Shown here: one piece after another, positions 1-9,488 of the stretch
Numbering within the stretch: position 1 is the first letter of the stretch
Layout of the letters: each line of letters starts with the position of its first letter
Assembly: GCA_029941865.1 (NCBI GenBank)
Contig: JAPYTO010000015.1
Span: 1-55,562 of the forward strand
DNA from: Fuerstiella sp.
Lineage (GTDB): Bacteria > Planctomycetota > Planctomycetia > Planctomycetales > Planctomycetaceae
Length of the DNA: 55,562 bases
Reading direction: 5' to 3'
Notes under the pieces: model-generated
What the model was told of the DNA's origin: nothing
What the model saw: the letters and a program-made list of their open reading frames with translations, nothing else
The model's database searches: none
Made by a program: the position numbers and the translations under genes

Positions 1-233
1 CAGGCAACGACCCATGCTTCAGCATCGGATTCCGAAATCGCCTGCTCAAGATTTAGCCAGCCGGGCACGTCCGGAAGTTCTCTGGACAGGGCTTCCAGAC
101 TGGCCGGGCGTCGGGCCACCAGACCGACCAGATTCGCTTCGGCCAGTCCGGCCAGCGTCAGCGAATGCAGGCGGCCGAAACGCCCAAGTCCAACGACCCC
201 AATTCTGACTGGCTCGAAACTCTGTTGGCTCAT
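1..233 (-). CDS. Gfo/Idh/MocA-type oxidoreductase, N-terminal part only
   Basis: The reverse strand opens with ATG at 233-231 and stays open to the edge of the window, giving about 77 residues of the amino end. Residues 11-22 (IGVVGLGRFGRL) form the glycine-rich turn of a Rossmann fold directly at the N-terminus, followed by the HSLTLAGLAEANLVGLVAR pattern in which the first helix leads into the second beta strand. This is the layout of the Gfo/Idh/MocA family, NAD(P)-dependent dehydrogenases acting on sugars, inositols and related polyols in the cytoplasm. The substrate cannot be told because the C-terminal domain lies outside the window. No signal peptide is seen. The gene runs away from the FG-GAP gene in the same direction, with about 140 bases between them. 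Confidence 0.8.
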   Translation of the reverse strand, partial: MSQQSFEPVRIGVVGLGRFGRLHSLTLAGLAEANLVGLVARRPASLEALSRELPDVPGWLNLEQAISESDAEAWVVA

Positions 234-374
234 CTCTGTTTCCTCATCCCCGTGCCGTGCGTCGGACATCGACTACGGCGTAGTACGCTGAATTGTGGCC
301 GCGAAAGACGTGTTCAGCCGAAGAAACAGGCATTCCCACAAGCCAGAACGGTTCACGACAATATGTAAACTGCT

Positions 375-2924
375 CTAATGTTTGGATCGCGTTTCCAGGT
401 CGCCGATCGTTACGACAGGCAGACGTCCTTCCAGATATCGTCGGTCGAACAGGTGCAGCACGGCGCCGTGCGGTTGATCGGAGGGGCCTTCCGTCCCCTG
501 AAGCAGATCCAGTTGGCCATCTTCGTTCCAATCGGCAGCATCAAAGGAGCAAGCGTGACGAAAGACGTGCAGATCCTGGCCGTTCCGTTGGAATTGCCCA
601 TGGGCTCTAAACTGTGGTGCGGTCGGGCTGCCAGTATTCTCATAGTAATAAACGGCCCACAAGGTTCCTTTAAGCAGATCAAGATCCCCGTCGGCGTCCC
701 AGTCAACCAGTAATGTGTGGTTGTCGCCGTTGTTGTTCTGGCCACCGAACCAGCCCGTGACTGGTCCGCCGCTTTCCAGATTCAGAGTCGACCCGCGAGT
801 GAAATCCAACTGACTCGGATCGGGTTGTTCCTTGTTTATCTCGCAGATATAGAAGGCATTGTCGCGGTCTGAGTGGATCACCAGGTCCATTGTTCCGTCC
901 GCATCAAGATCTCCGATGGATACTTTGGAACGCCACGCCAGTTCGTCGGTTAGTCCGTCTACGGTGACAATTCGCCCACTGGCAAAGATAGGGGCCGCGC
1001 GTGATCCGGTGTTCTCGAAGTATTTTGTCTGCCAGCGCTGGCCGGTTGCGAAGAGATCGAGATCTCCGTCGCCGTCCCAGTCGCCCATCGTCGGGCACAA
1101 CCAGCCGTACATCGCTTCAGTTGGCCCCTGTGGACCAAATGTTGACGGTTCTTCGGCCTGTGGATCAAGCCAGTTTGGCATCGAAAGCTGAGTACCGCCA
1201 GCATCGAGCATCACGGGCGATTCGAAGACCGGCTGCAATGTTGTGCCGCGGTTTCTGAACAGTCGCAGGCCGGTGTGATATCCCCCCAGCAGATCGAGAT
1301 CTCCGTCGTTTTCCCAATCCACGGAGATCGTGAAGCTGGTCATGATCTCCGGGTCGACCTGTTTGGCAATGCCACGTGAAATCAATTTTGGATAAGTCGA
1401 GATTTTCGAAAGGCGTGTGCCGGGAGCGGTGCGGCCGCGAATGGGTTTCGGTAACGCGACGTCACTTTGGCGGAACAGGCCGAGCGGATCAGACATGGAC
1501 AGGCTGACGCGCGACTTCGGATTTACGTTTTCAAAGAATTCGCCGTTCGAAATTATGTCCAGGTGACCATCGTTATTCCAATCGACCAGAAATGGCGAAT
1601 CGATCATTTTTACGCCGATTGGGATCGGAGCGTCGAACAGTGGCTCGGCGCGGCTGCCGCGGTTTTCGCAGAACGTCAGGCGTCCGCCTTCCAGCGGTCT
1701 GTCGGTTTCATCATGAAACAACAGATCGAAGTCGCCATCGCCATCCCAGTCAACGTATTCGACTGAGCCATTGGCGTGTCCTCGCCCGTGAATGACAAGT
1801 CCATTCAGATCTTTCAACGTCACTGGCCGATGATAATCGGCTGCCCCGTCAGTGGCCGTGCCCATGTTTTCCAACAGGTCGAAAACCATCACGGCCGTGC
1901 CATATGGCGCGACGCCTTTGCTGGTATCGACCTGGCGAATTCGGCTGACCTTTCGGTAGCCGACGACCAGATCAACGTCTCCGTCGCCTTCCCAGTCGAT
2001 GCGGCGAACTCCACGAGGTGCCCAGGCATTTCTCTTTCGCAGAATGCCGGGACTGCCCGTCCGAAATTCAGATTCTTCCGTCAGTTGAATCACGTTCTGC
2101 GCCGACTTCAGTTTCCACAGACCGCTTGCGTCTCGTTCGCCTGTGTTCTCCCACCAGGTCAACCGCATCGCCGGACCGAAACCGTAGAAATCCGGATCGC
2201 CATCGCCGTCCCAGTCGTCAACGAACCAGTTCTGCGGCAACAGATCAGATCGCAGAAACTTACCCTCGTTGTCCAGTAGACGTCGTCGCGGCGCAAATAA
2301 CGGCGAATTGTTGGTGCCCACATTTTTAAGAAAGTAGACGGCGTTGCCGAGGCTTTTTTCGAGTTCCTGACCGTGTTCGAAATGGCGATACCCCCATCCC
2401 ATCAGGTCGCGGAGTCCGTCGCCATCCCAGTCAACGTGCACGAACTGCGAATGCAGCGGTGTGATGTTGGCAGGACCGGATTCGCCGCTGTTGAAACGAA
2501 ACGTATCGCCGATTCCGATGGGCCCCGCACGCTTTGTGTTTTCCAGTCGCCCGCCGTCGCCGGAAATGTTCGTGTCGCCCGTACTGAAACAGAGATGATA
2601 CTCGCGGCACGTCGGCCCGGTGCTGCGCCAGGCGATCGTTGCGACTCCCGTTGTTTCCATGTCGTTGGAGACAGTGCACGGGACAACTGAGTCCTCTGCG
2701 GTCACGCAGATCGAATCGCGCCGCACGACTGCAGCATTGCCTTCCAGTAGCTCACGGAAATTGATAGCGATCACGATCGGCGAGTTCTGTGGCGTTCCCG
2801 GACTGACCGCAATCGCCACGCGGTATACAGACCGCGTTGTTCCATCGGAGTAATGAGCCGGGGCCGAGGCAACCCACGCAGGGGCGAATGTTAAGAGTAC
2901 AAAAATTCTGATGACAAGTTTCAT
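375..2924 (-). CDS. Secreted FG-GAP/VCBS repeat protein
   Basis: The 849-residue product begins with a Sec signal peptide (MKLVIRIFVLLTFAPAWVASA), so it should be exported. The mature part carries about ten copies of a short acidic loop of the type DWDGDGDxDLL (DWDGDGLRDL, DWDGDGDPDF, DWEGDGDVDL, DWNNDGHLDI, DWNEDGQLDL and others), spaced through the protein to its end. These loops are the calcium-binding turns of FG-GAP/VCBS beta-propeller blades. Each blade is followed by a phrase like YFENTGSRAAPIFA, which is typical of planctomycete VCBS proteins. A beta-sandwich-like N-terminal part (about 25-150) precedes the first blade. No enzymatic residues were recognised; a role in binding polysaccharide or in the cell surface is inference. 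No obvious Shine-Dalgarno site lies before the ATG. Confidence 0.85.
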   Translation of the reverse strand: MKLVIRIFVLLTFAPAWVASAPAHYSDGTTRSVYRVAIAVSPGTPQNSPIVIAINFRELLEGNAAVVRRDSICVTAEDSVVPCTVSNDMETTGVATIAWRSTGPTCREYHLCFSTGDTNISGDGGRLENTKRAGPIGIGDTFRFNSGESGPANITPLHSQFVHVDWDGDGLRDLMGWGYRHFEHGQELEKSLGNAVYFLKNVGTNNSPLFAPRRRLLDNEGKFLRSDLLPQNWFVDDWDGDGDPDFYGFGPAMRLTWWENTGERDASGLWKLKSAQNVIQLTEESEFRTGSPGILRKRNAWAPRGVRRIDWEGDGDVDLVVGYRKVSRIRQVDTSKGVAPYGTAVMVFDLLENMGTATDGAADYHRPVTLKDLNGLVIHGRGHANGSVEYVDWDGDGDFDLLFHDETDRPLEGGRLTFCENRGSRAEPLFDAPIPIGVKMIDSPFLVDWNNDGHLDIISNGEFFENVNPKSRVSLSMSDPLGLFRQSDVALPKPIRGRTAPGTRLSKISTYPKLISRGIAKQVDPEIMTSFTISVDWENDGDLDLLGGYHTGLRLFRNRGTTLQPVFESPVMLDAGGTQLSMPNWLDPQAEEPSTFGPQGPTEAMYGWLCPTMGDWDGDGDLDLFATGQRWQTKYFENTGSRAAPIFASGRIVTVDGLTDELAWRSKVSIGDLDADGTMDLVIHSDRDNAFYICEINKEQPDPSQLDFTRGSTLNLESGGPVTGWFGGQNNNGDNHTLLVDWDADGDLDLLKGTLWAVYYYENTGSPTAPQFRAHGQFQRNGQDLHVFRHACSFDAADWNEDGQLDLLQGTEGPSDQPHGAVLHLFDRRYLEGRLPVVTIGDLETRSKH

Positions 2925-3660
2925 ACGGAATTAGCCGTCCTGGGTTTTGCCGCAACTACCGTGTCAGATTCGTTCACTTGTTTTACGAATTGTGTGATCG
3001 CGGCTGCCCGGTCGGGAATTGTCCGCTCAGGTGTCTTGCTGTAGACAGCATTATGACGGACTTATGCTGAGTCTTATGAAGAAGAGACGATCAGATTGGC
3101 GTGCGTTTTTGTAACGAGCAATGAGAGCAAACCAGTGTTTTGCACGGGGGCAGGGAAGTTTGCAATGTAACAGAGCACCAGACAGAATCGAATCGTGCCA
3201 CGGAGTCTGCGGAGGAATCGATATCTTCACAGATTTGAGGACTACGATCTGAGCGTCCGTAGGCAGTTCGGTGCACGTGTGGACTGCGGCAAAGACGGGA
3301 GGGTAAAGATCTGTAGACTCCTATGCGGCGCAGGGCACCCTGGCCGTGTTTTTTCGGAAGAGCAATGCTGGGCTGGGATCGGCTTCCGACCAATAAGACA
3401 TGGCCCTCTCTCACAATCAGGCCTATTGTTTCATCGGTAGCCGAATCGACCGATAGGACATAAACTGCTGTTGTGTGTGACTCATGTCGTCCGGTCGACA
3501 TCGTTGTTTATTCGATGGCATTGGCAGCGTATTGACTGACATTTGCACACAAAGTTTCGTTAGAAGGCCAACATCCTCGAAGCAGAGTTTCGCGGACATG
3601 TGTCACAGTCCGGGGCCGGGGAACAGGCGACTGGATAATTCGTAGTTTCGTTCCAGATTA
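2925..3660. other. Intergenic region between divergent genes
   Basis: This gap separates the minus-strand FG-GAP gene from the plus-strand Bat operon and should hold both promoters. Open frames here (for example minus 3091-3501, 136 codons) show no domain, no signal peptide and an arginine/serine composition expected of chance translation, so no gene is called. No clear -35/-10 pair or hairpin was found. Confidence 0.5.
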
Positions 3661-4698
3661 TTGAATCAAGTGCGCTGGGGTTTTCCGACAGCTTTGTTTG
3701 CGTTGTGGCTCGTTCCTTTGATCGGGTTTCTGCTGGTGCGTGCGCATTTCAAACGTCGCGACGCCGCGCGACGTTTTGTTGAACAGCCGATGGTGGAACG
3801 GCTGCTGCCTGCTTTCGATACGACCCGCGTGTGGCTGAAAGCAATTCTTGTGATGACAGCCGTCACTCTGCTGATTGTCGCGATCGCTCGGCCGCGATTC
3901 GGTTTTGACCTGAAAGAGATCTCCAGTCGTGGAGTGGATTTGTTTGTGCTGCTGGATGTGTCTCGTTCCATGCTGGCGGAAGATGTGAAGCCCAATCGTC
4001 TGGAACGGGCAAAGTCGGACATTCTGGACTTGCTGCAAAAGCTGGAAGGCGATCGCGTTGGCTTGATCGTGTTCGCCGGTGCTCCGGTTGTTCAGGTTCC
4101 GCTGACAACTGATCAGGGTTTCTTCAAAATTGCATTGGAAGACGTCGACAGTGACAGTGCACCTCGTGGCGGTACGTTAATTGGCGACGCAATTCGCAAA
4201 GCACTCGCGTCGATGGAGACTCGTTCGGATCGGGACCAGGCGATCGTGTTGATCACCGACGGAGGTGATCAGGATTCGTTTCCTGCCGAAGCTGCCAAAC
4301 AGGCGGCGGAACGAAACGTGCGGATCATCACGGTGGGGCTGGGCGATGTGGCCGAAGGAGCTCGCATTCCGCAACGAGCCGAAAGCGGAGGTCTGACCTT
4401 CGTGCAACATGAAGGCCAGGAAGTCTGGTCCAAAATGGACGAATCGCTGCTGGAGCAGATGGCCACGACAACTCAGGGCGCCTACGTTCCTGCACAGACG
4501 TTGCGCTACGATCTTGGACAGATCTACGACGACCAACTGGCCAGACTGACTCAGGGAGACATCAGTACAGAACAGCGAAAACGCTATCGTGAGCAGTTTC
4601 AGATGTTTGCGATTCCGGCGTTCCTGCTGCTGTTGCTCGAGATGTGGATCCCCGGATATCGTCGTCGTCAGACAAGTGATCGGGAGGTCACAGCGTGA
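3661..4698 (+). CDS. VWA-domain membrane protein of the Bat operon (BatA/BatB type)
   Basis: The 345-residue protein has an N-terminal membrane segment (about 10-27), a second one at about 60-76, a von Willebrand factor A domain (about 92-290) and a C-terminal membrane segment (about 313-332). The metal-ion-dependent adhesion site is intact: DVSRS at 99-103, a threonine in PLTTDQG, and the later LITDGGDQD. This pair of helices around a VWA domain is the BatA/BatB layout, in which the VWA faces the periplasm. The next three genes are also Bat-type, with a 4-base overlap to the first. The start is TTG at 3661 (an in-frame stop lies at 3643-3645); a GTG at 3670 is the alternative. Which of BatA or BatB it corresponds to cannot be told, as only one VWA gene is present. 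Confidence 0.85.
   Translation: MNQVRWGFPTALFALWLVPLIGFLLVRAHFKRRDAARRFVEQPMVERLLPAFDTTRVWLKAILVMTAVTLLIVAIARPRFGFDLKEISSRGVDLFVLLDVSRSMLAEDVKPNRLERAKSDILDLLQKLEGDRVGLIVFAGAPVVQVPLTTDQGFFKIALEDVDSDSAPRGGTLIGDAIRKALASMETRSDRDQAIVLITDGGDQDSFPAEAAKQAAERNVRIITVGLGDVAEGARIPQRAESGGLTFVQHEGQEVWSKMDESLLEQMATTTQGAYVPAQTLRYDLGQIYDDQLARLTQGDISTEQRKRYREQFQMFAIPAFLLLLLEMWIPGYRRRQTSDREVTA
4682..4687 (+). promoter_or_regulatory. Shine-Dalgarno site that fixes the BatC-like start
   Basis: GGGAGG lies 7 bases before a GTG at 4695 that overlaps the TGA of the upstream VWA gene. It is one of the few strong ribosome sites in the window and supports the GTG start and translational coupling. Confidence 0.6.
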
Positions 4699-6599
4699 AT
4701 CGTTTGCCGTACATGTCCGTTTTGGCATTGCTGTTGCTGTCGGTGTTGACCGGCGCGGACACGCCGGATGCGGCCGTGTCAAAAGTTCGCGATGGCATTC
4801 AGCAGTTTCGCAACAGTGAATTTTCGGAGGCCGAAAAATCATTCTCCGAGGCCAGCGAAATCGCTCCTGAAAATGCGACGATTCTTTTCGACGAAGCATG
4901 TGCCGCGTTGGCCGCCAAAGACAATGACCAGGCACGAGAATTGTTTAGCAAGGCGGCTCTGGCAGAGCATTCGACAGTCAGCGTGAAGGTTCACTACAAC
5001 CTTGGCTGCCTGGAAGCCGATGCGGCTCGCGAAAAACTGGGCGACGATCCGGCAGGTGCCACCGGTGATGTGCGGGAAGAATCAATCCAGCTGATGCTGA
5101 CCGCTGTCCGCCACTATCGCGACACACTGGCGTTGGACGAACAGCACACGGATGCTCGACATAATCTGGAACTCATTCGGCTGTATATCAAACATATTCA
5201 GTCACAGTGGGAAGAACGCGACAAGCAGAAAGACCGCGAAGAAAAGGGACTGCTGCAATTCCTGAAGATGATTGCTGATCGTGAAACGCAGCTGCGTACG
5301 ACCACAAAGTCTGTTGTTGACGAACCGGATTCCGTTCAAAAACGACAGGCCGTCAGAGAAACGGTGGCTGCTCAACGAACCCTTCAGGAAGAAATCGAAC
5401 CGCTCAAACAGAAAATCGACGAAGAGTTGCAGGCATCTCAGCCGGCAGCTGGCGGCCCTCATCCAGGTAGTCCGGCGCAGCCCGGAAGCCTGGTCCAACC
5501 TGGAGTTGCTGCACAATCGCCTCCGCCGGACGATCAGATGGAACAGACGCGAAGCCTGCTGCATCAGCTGACGGATGAAGTGGGCCGCAATATGTTGACG
5601 GCCGCCGAAGCACTGGACTCGAATGACTCGGCCGCTGCAATTGTCGCCGAAACCGAGGCTCTGATGTTGTTGCACCAGTTGTATATGGCACTGGCTCCGT
5701 ATCCGGACATTCTGCAGCGCGCCGTCGAACGGCAGCAGGCTTTGCTGGGAGAAGACGCTGATGTGGCTGAGGCGAGAGAAGCTGCCGCGAACGAGCCGGA
5801 AGAACAGGCAGCGACAGTGTCCGCTGAAGGTGCAGTCGAGCAGAACGACGGTGCTGATCCTGACGACAAAGCGACAGGTGATGACACCGACGATACCAGC
5901 TCCGATGCGCCGCTCGCAGCGCCGGACTTCGAAGATCTCGGGGAAGGTCAGTCGCGGATTACCGACTTCAGTCGGATGTTGGCGCTGAAGGCAGAGGCGG
6001 AATTGCCGCAGGTTCAGCAGCAGTTGGAGGAGTTGAGGCAATCGGCACCGCCGGAGCCGGCTGAAGTCGAGGACGAGGAGAAACTTTCAGAGGAAGGCGC
6101 TGCAGTAGAGGCTCAGCAGCATCAGTTGCAACAACAATTGAAGCAGGTCGAAGGCCTGGCGAAGTCCATGGAACTTGCCGTTCAGTTGGCACCTGAGGTC
6201 GAACAACATTCTCAGGCGGCTGTTGACCGATTTTCTCAGCGGCAGTTGGCTGTTTCGGAGCAGCAGGAAACTCACCGAATTCTGAAGCAGATCGCCGAGC
6301 CATTAGTCGACCAGGACCAACAGAATCAGGACGATCAGAATCAAGACGACGGCGACCAGGATCAGCAGCAGAACGAAGACGGTGATCAAGGGGAACAGAA
6401 TCAGGAACAGCAGGAAAGCGAGCAGCAGGAGAAGGACGAGCAGCAACCGGATTCAGAACAACAGGACGCTCAGTCAAAACAGGACAAGGCAGAATCTATT
6501 CTGCGGCAGGCGCGGGAACGTGAACGACAGCACAAGGATCTTCAGAAGCAGCTACGGGCAATTCTCGGACAGCGGATCAAAGTTGATCGGGATTGGTAG
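4695..6599 (+). CDS. BatC-like TPR protein with long acidic/Gln-rich tail
   Basis: The 634-residue product starts with a signal-like hydrophobic stretch (MNRLPYMSVLALLLLSVLTGADT) and so is expected to be exported or anchored. Residues about 30-160 contain helical repeats of the TPR type (FRNSEFSEAEKSFSEASEIAP, then ILFDEACAALAAKDNDQARELFSKAALA). The middle is predicted coiled coil with an AEAL/ALxEDA-rich composition. Residues about 535-600 are an extreme low-complexity run of D, Q, E and N, and the last 40 residues return to a basic helix. TPR proteins of this kind are BatC in Bat operons, thought to form a periplasmic scaffold with the VWA protein and BatD. The GTG start overlaps the VWA stop codon. 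Confidence 0.75.
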   Translation: MNRLPYMSVLALLLLSVLTGADTPDAAVSKVRDGIQQFRNSEFSEAEKSFSEASEIAPENATILFDEACAALAAKDNDQARELFSKAALAEHSTVSVKVHYNLGCLEADAAREKLGDDPAGATGDVREESIQLMLTAVRHYRDTLALDEQHTDARHNLELIRLYIKHIQSQWEERDKQKDREEKGLLQFLKMIADRETQLRTTTKSVVDEPDSVQKRQAVRETVAAQRTLQEEIEPLKQKIDEELQASQPAAGGPHPGSPAQPGSLVQPGVAAQSPPPDDQMEQTRSLLHQLTDEVGRNMLTAAEALDSNDSAAAIVAETEALMLLHQLYMALAPYPDILQRAVERQQALLGEDADVAEAREAAANEPEEQAATVSAEGAVEQNDGADPDDKATGDDTDDTSSDAPLAAPDFEDLGEGQSRITDFSRMLALKAEAELPQVQQQLEELRQSAPPEPAEVEDEEKLSEEGAAVEAQQHQLQQQLKQVEGLAKSMELAVQLAPEVEQHSQAAVDRFSQRQLAVSEQQETHRILKQIAEPLVDQDQQNQDDQNQDDGDQDQQQNEDGDQGEQNQEQQESEQQEKDEQQPDSEQQDAQSKQDKAESILRQARERERQHKDLQKQLRAILGQRIKVDRDW

Positions 6600-6690
6600 G
6601 TTTCTTCTCCTCGCCCGCACGAATACGATTGGTCGACCGCCTGCTGCCGTCCAGCTGGGCGCAGATTTCCTCATCTAACAACAAGACAGA

Positions 6691-8628
6691 ATGCAGATTT
6701 TCGTTCGGACATTCATCGCCAGCTCGATAGTGCTGCTGCAATTTGCGGCCGCGTATTCGACCTGCGCTGCGCAGGAGCCAGAGATAATTGTCGAAGTGGA
6801 TCGGCAGCAGCTGTACGAAGGTGAATCGATCACCTATCGAATCACACTCAACCACGTTGAAACCCCATCGCCACCAAAGTTGAACGGATTCGACAGATTT
6901 CAGGTGGAGTCGCTGGGTGAGCAGTCGTTGAATTCGCAGCAGATCACCATTATCAATGGTCGTCGCAGTGAGATTATTCGGCGGGGGCGACAGTACAACT
7001 ATCGGCTGACGCCACTATCGTCGGGCCAGTTCAGCATTCCGGCGCCGTCGGCAGAGGTTAACGGACAGACGCTGATCGGCCGTGAGATTCCGCTAAAAGT
7101 CATCGCCCCAGTGGAACAGGACGTCGTGCTGCTGGGGATGAAGGCCAGTAGAACCAGCGTCTACCCGATGCAGCCATTCACAATCTCGCTGAAGGTCGCC
7201 ATTCGGCAGCTGCCGGATCCTCTAAGGGAACGCAGTCCATTGAGTGTTCAGGCCAACGATCCCGTCAAATTGTCCGTTCCGTGGCTGGACGACGACCAGG
7301 TGTCGCAGGATCTGGCCCCAACACGGGAATGGCAAAAAGTCATGAATCCGCTGATCAGTCGATCGACTGGCCGTCGCGGCAGTACGGACGGGATGCAAAT
7401 CAACAACATCGGCAGTCAGTCCGCATTTTCGATTTTCAGTCGTGGTGCCATGGTCTTTCTTCCTCCGTCCGTTCGCACAACGAAAACCAACAAGGATGGT
7501 GAACAGGTGCAGTATGTTGAATACACGCTGCAGCGAGAGTTCGTGCCCCAGGCGATCGGCGTTTTCAGCTTTGGGCCGGTGACAATGAAGGGCATGTTTG
7601 GCACAGATTTGGCCGATGGCAAACTCAACGGTGAACAGATCTACGCGGTCGCGAAGGCGATCACTGTCGTCGCGCGGGACGCTCCATTGGAAGGCCGGCC
7701 AACCAGCTTCAGTGGCGGGATTGGAGTCTTCAACGTGATTTCCAGCCTGACTCCGGTGTCAGCCAGCGTGGGTGATCCCATGACGCTTTCGCTGCGGATC
7801 CGCGGTGAAGGAACTCTGGCGAATGTCCGTCCGCCGGACATTTCCAGCATTCCGGAAGTATCGCAGTTTTTCAGGACCTACGATGCGACGGAAGCCAGAC
7901 ACGGCAACGCGCGGGAATTCACGTACAGTCTGCGACCGCTGACGACCGATGTGCAGGAATTCCCCGCAATTCCTGTGTCGTATTTCGATGTCGATCAGGA
8001 GGACTATGTCACCGTCAGGACTGTGGCGATTCCCGTGACGATTGAGGCTGCTCGGCAGCTGGATGCATCGGACATTGTGTCACAGCACGTGAGCAACACG
8101 AATGGACGCCTGGAGGTAAGTGACGCCGGGATTTTTGCCAACCACACCAGCCTGCAGACTCTGCGGGCGAGTGAAGTAACCATCGGGCGATGGCTGGCAC
8201 TTTGGTCGGGCATGCTGGGGGCCTACGGAGTCGCAGCTTTTGGCATCATTCGCTATCAACAGATCCACAGCGACCCGCTGGAAAAACGCCGCAGAACGGC
8301 GAAGTCGCGGGCCGCCACATCGCTGAAGCGTGCAGAGCAGTATCGAGACGACGCGAAGAAAGAATGTCTTGACGCGATGAACATCGCGGTCACCGGGTTG
8401 ATCGCCGACTTCAGTCGCGTCTCTGAAGCCGGGATGACATCGCATGACGCCGCAACGCGGCTGCAGGCAGTTGGTGCCGACAACAGTTTGCAGGATCGCA
8501 CGACCGGTTTTCTGGATCACTGTGATGCAGCTCGATACGGTGCGACTGTAAAGAGTATTTCAGAATTGCTGGATGAATGCCGGCTGCTGGTCGGCGACCT
8601 GGGACGTGAGTTGGGGAAGCGATGCTGA
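6691..8628 (+). CDS. batD: BatD-like protein (oxygen tolerance family)
   Basis: The 645-residue protein has a signal peptide (MQIFVRTFIASSIVLLQFAAAYSTCAAQ) followed directly by EPEIIVEVDRQQLYEGESITYRI, the beta-strand opening typical of BatD (the protein first linked to aerotolerance in Bacteroides). Several immunoglobulin-like beta repeats follow, with the conserved phrases YNYRLTPLSSGQFSIPAPSAEVNGQ and VGDPMTLSLRIRGEGTLANVRPPDI. A single membrane helix (about 497-519, WLALWSGMLGAYGVAAFGIIRY) lies before a cytoplasmic helical tail of about 120 residues. It is placed between the BatC-like and BatE-like genes. The 91 bases in front of the gene are the only sizeable gap inside the operon. Confidence 0.85.
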   Translation: MQIFVRTFIASSIVLLQFAAAYSTCAAQEPEIIVEVDRQQLYEGESITYRITLNHVETPSPPKLNGFDRFQVESLGEQSLNSQQITIINGRRSEIIRRGRQYNYRLTPLSSGQFSIPAPSAEVNGQTLIGREIPLKVIAPVEQDVVLLGMKASRTSVYPMQPFTISLKVAIRQLPDPLRERSPLSVQANDPVKLSVPWLDDDQVSQDLAPTREWQKVMNPLISRSTGRRGSTDGMQINNIGSQSAFSIFSRGAMVFLPPSVRTTKTNKDGEQVQYVEYTLQREFVPQAIGVFSFGPVTMKGMFGTDLADGKLNGEQIYAVAKAITVVARDAPLEGRPTSFSGGIGVFNVISSLTPVSASVGDPMTLSLRIRGEGTLANVRPPDISSIPEVSQFFRTYDATEARHGNAREFTYSLRPLTTDVQEFPAIPVSYFDVDQEDYVTVRTVAIPVTIEAARQLDASDIVSQHVSNTNGRLEVSDAGIFANHTSLQTLRASEVTIGRWLALWSGMLGAYGVAAFGIIRYQQIHSDPLEKRRRTAKSRAATSLKRAEQYRDDAKKECLDAMNIAVTGLIADFSRVSEAGMTSHDAATRLQAVGADNSLQDRTTGFLDHCDAARYGATVKSISELLDECRLLVGDLGRELGKRC

Positions 8629-8714
8629 TTCAACCACGGCACCCATCGGTGCGTGTTCCGTTGTTGCCGCACCAGGAATTTGGTACCGGCAGCCCCACAT
8701 CGGTTCAAACGATT

Positions 8715-9488
8715 ATGAGCTGCTTACGTCGGCGTACAGCCATCGTTCTGATTTTTGCCGCGGCCTTGTGTTCCGGATGTGGATCGCCACCGGACCTGGA
8801 GACTTCGCGACTTTTTCAATCGGCCGAACAGATCTTTGCTGACGCACAGTCCCCCGATGACTTTGCTGAGGCTGCAACCGTCTACCAGGAGATTCTGGAC
8901 AACGGTTTTCGCAGTGGCAGCGTATTTTACAATCAGGGCAATGCCTGGATGCAGGCTGGCGAAGCCGGGCGAGCGATCGCCGCATATCGACAGGCGAAAC
9001 GCTATCTGCCCCGCGATCCTTATCTGGACGCCAATCTGCGGACAGCTCTTGCGGGATCGCAGTCGCCGGCGGACAGATCTCTGCTTGACTACGTGTTCTT
9101 CTGGCAGGACACGGTCAGCTACTCCGAAAAACTGGCGATCACGACCGTGCTGCTGGCGTTGGCACTGATATTCGCGGTGGCGTATCAACTGAACAAACGT
9201 CGTATTGCTGTAAAACGGGTGAGGTCCGCCACCCTGGTCCTGTTGGTGCTGTCCGCCGCCGCCGTTGGTCGAGACTGGCAGCGATACGAACAAACGCGTC
9301 GAGGTGTGATCACCACAGAAACCACGGCCAGAAAGGGTGGCTCGGAAACCTACGAGCCGGCATTCACACAGCCGCTTGCGGACGGAATAGAGTTCGAAGT
9401 TGTCACTCGTCGGAACGACTGGGTTCACGCCAGGTTTGGCCAAACCGGCACCGGTTGGATTTCCTCAAGGGACTGCGTCACCTACTGA
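8715..9488 (+). CDS. BatE-like lipoprotein with TPR and SH3-like domain
   Basis: An ATG at 8622 overlaps the end of batD, but the ATG at 8715 is preferred. From there the protein opens with a classical lipoprotein signal (MSCLRRRTAIVLIFAAALCSGC) whose lipobox would be lost deep inside a longer product. The 257-residue protein then shows a TPR pair (SVFYNQGNAWMQAGEAGRAIAAYRQAKRYLPRDPYLDANLRTA, split here into helices A and B), two membrane helices (about residues 140-160 and 172-188) and a C-terminal bacterial SH3-like segment ending FGQTGTGWISSRDCVTY. TPR, membrane pair and SH3 is the usual BatE composition. As the last gene of the operon it would complete the membrane-anchored Bat complex. 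Confidence 0.75.
   Translation: MSCLRRRTAIVLIFAAALCSGCGSPPDLETSRLFQSAEQIFADAQSPDDFAEAATVYQEILDNGFRSGSVFYNQGNAWMQAGEAGRAIAAYRQAKRYLPRDPYLDANLRTALAGSQSPADRSLLDYVFFWQDTVSYSEKLAITTVLLALALIFAVAYQLNKRRIAVKRVRSATLVLLVLSAAAVGRDWQRYEQTRRGVITTETTARKGGSETYEPAFTQPLADGIEFEVVTRRNDWVHARFGQTGTGWISSRDCVTY

Noticed and set aside
3091..3501. Minus-strand open frame of 136 codons in the gap before the Bat operon
   Set aside because: No domain, no signal peptide, no ribosome site, and Arg/Ser-rich composition.
5202..6041. Minus-strand open frame of 279 codons rich in Leu, Arg and Gln
   Set aside because: It is the reverse reading of the helical BatC-like gene; Leu/Gln-rich shadows are expected there.
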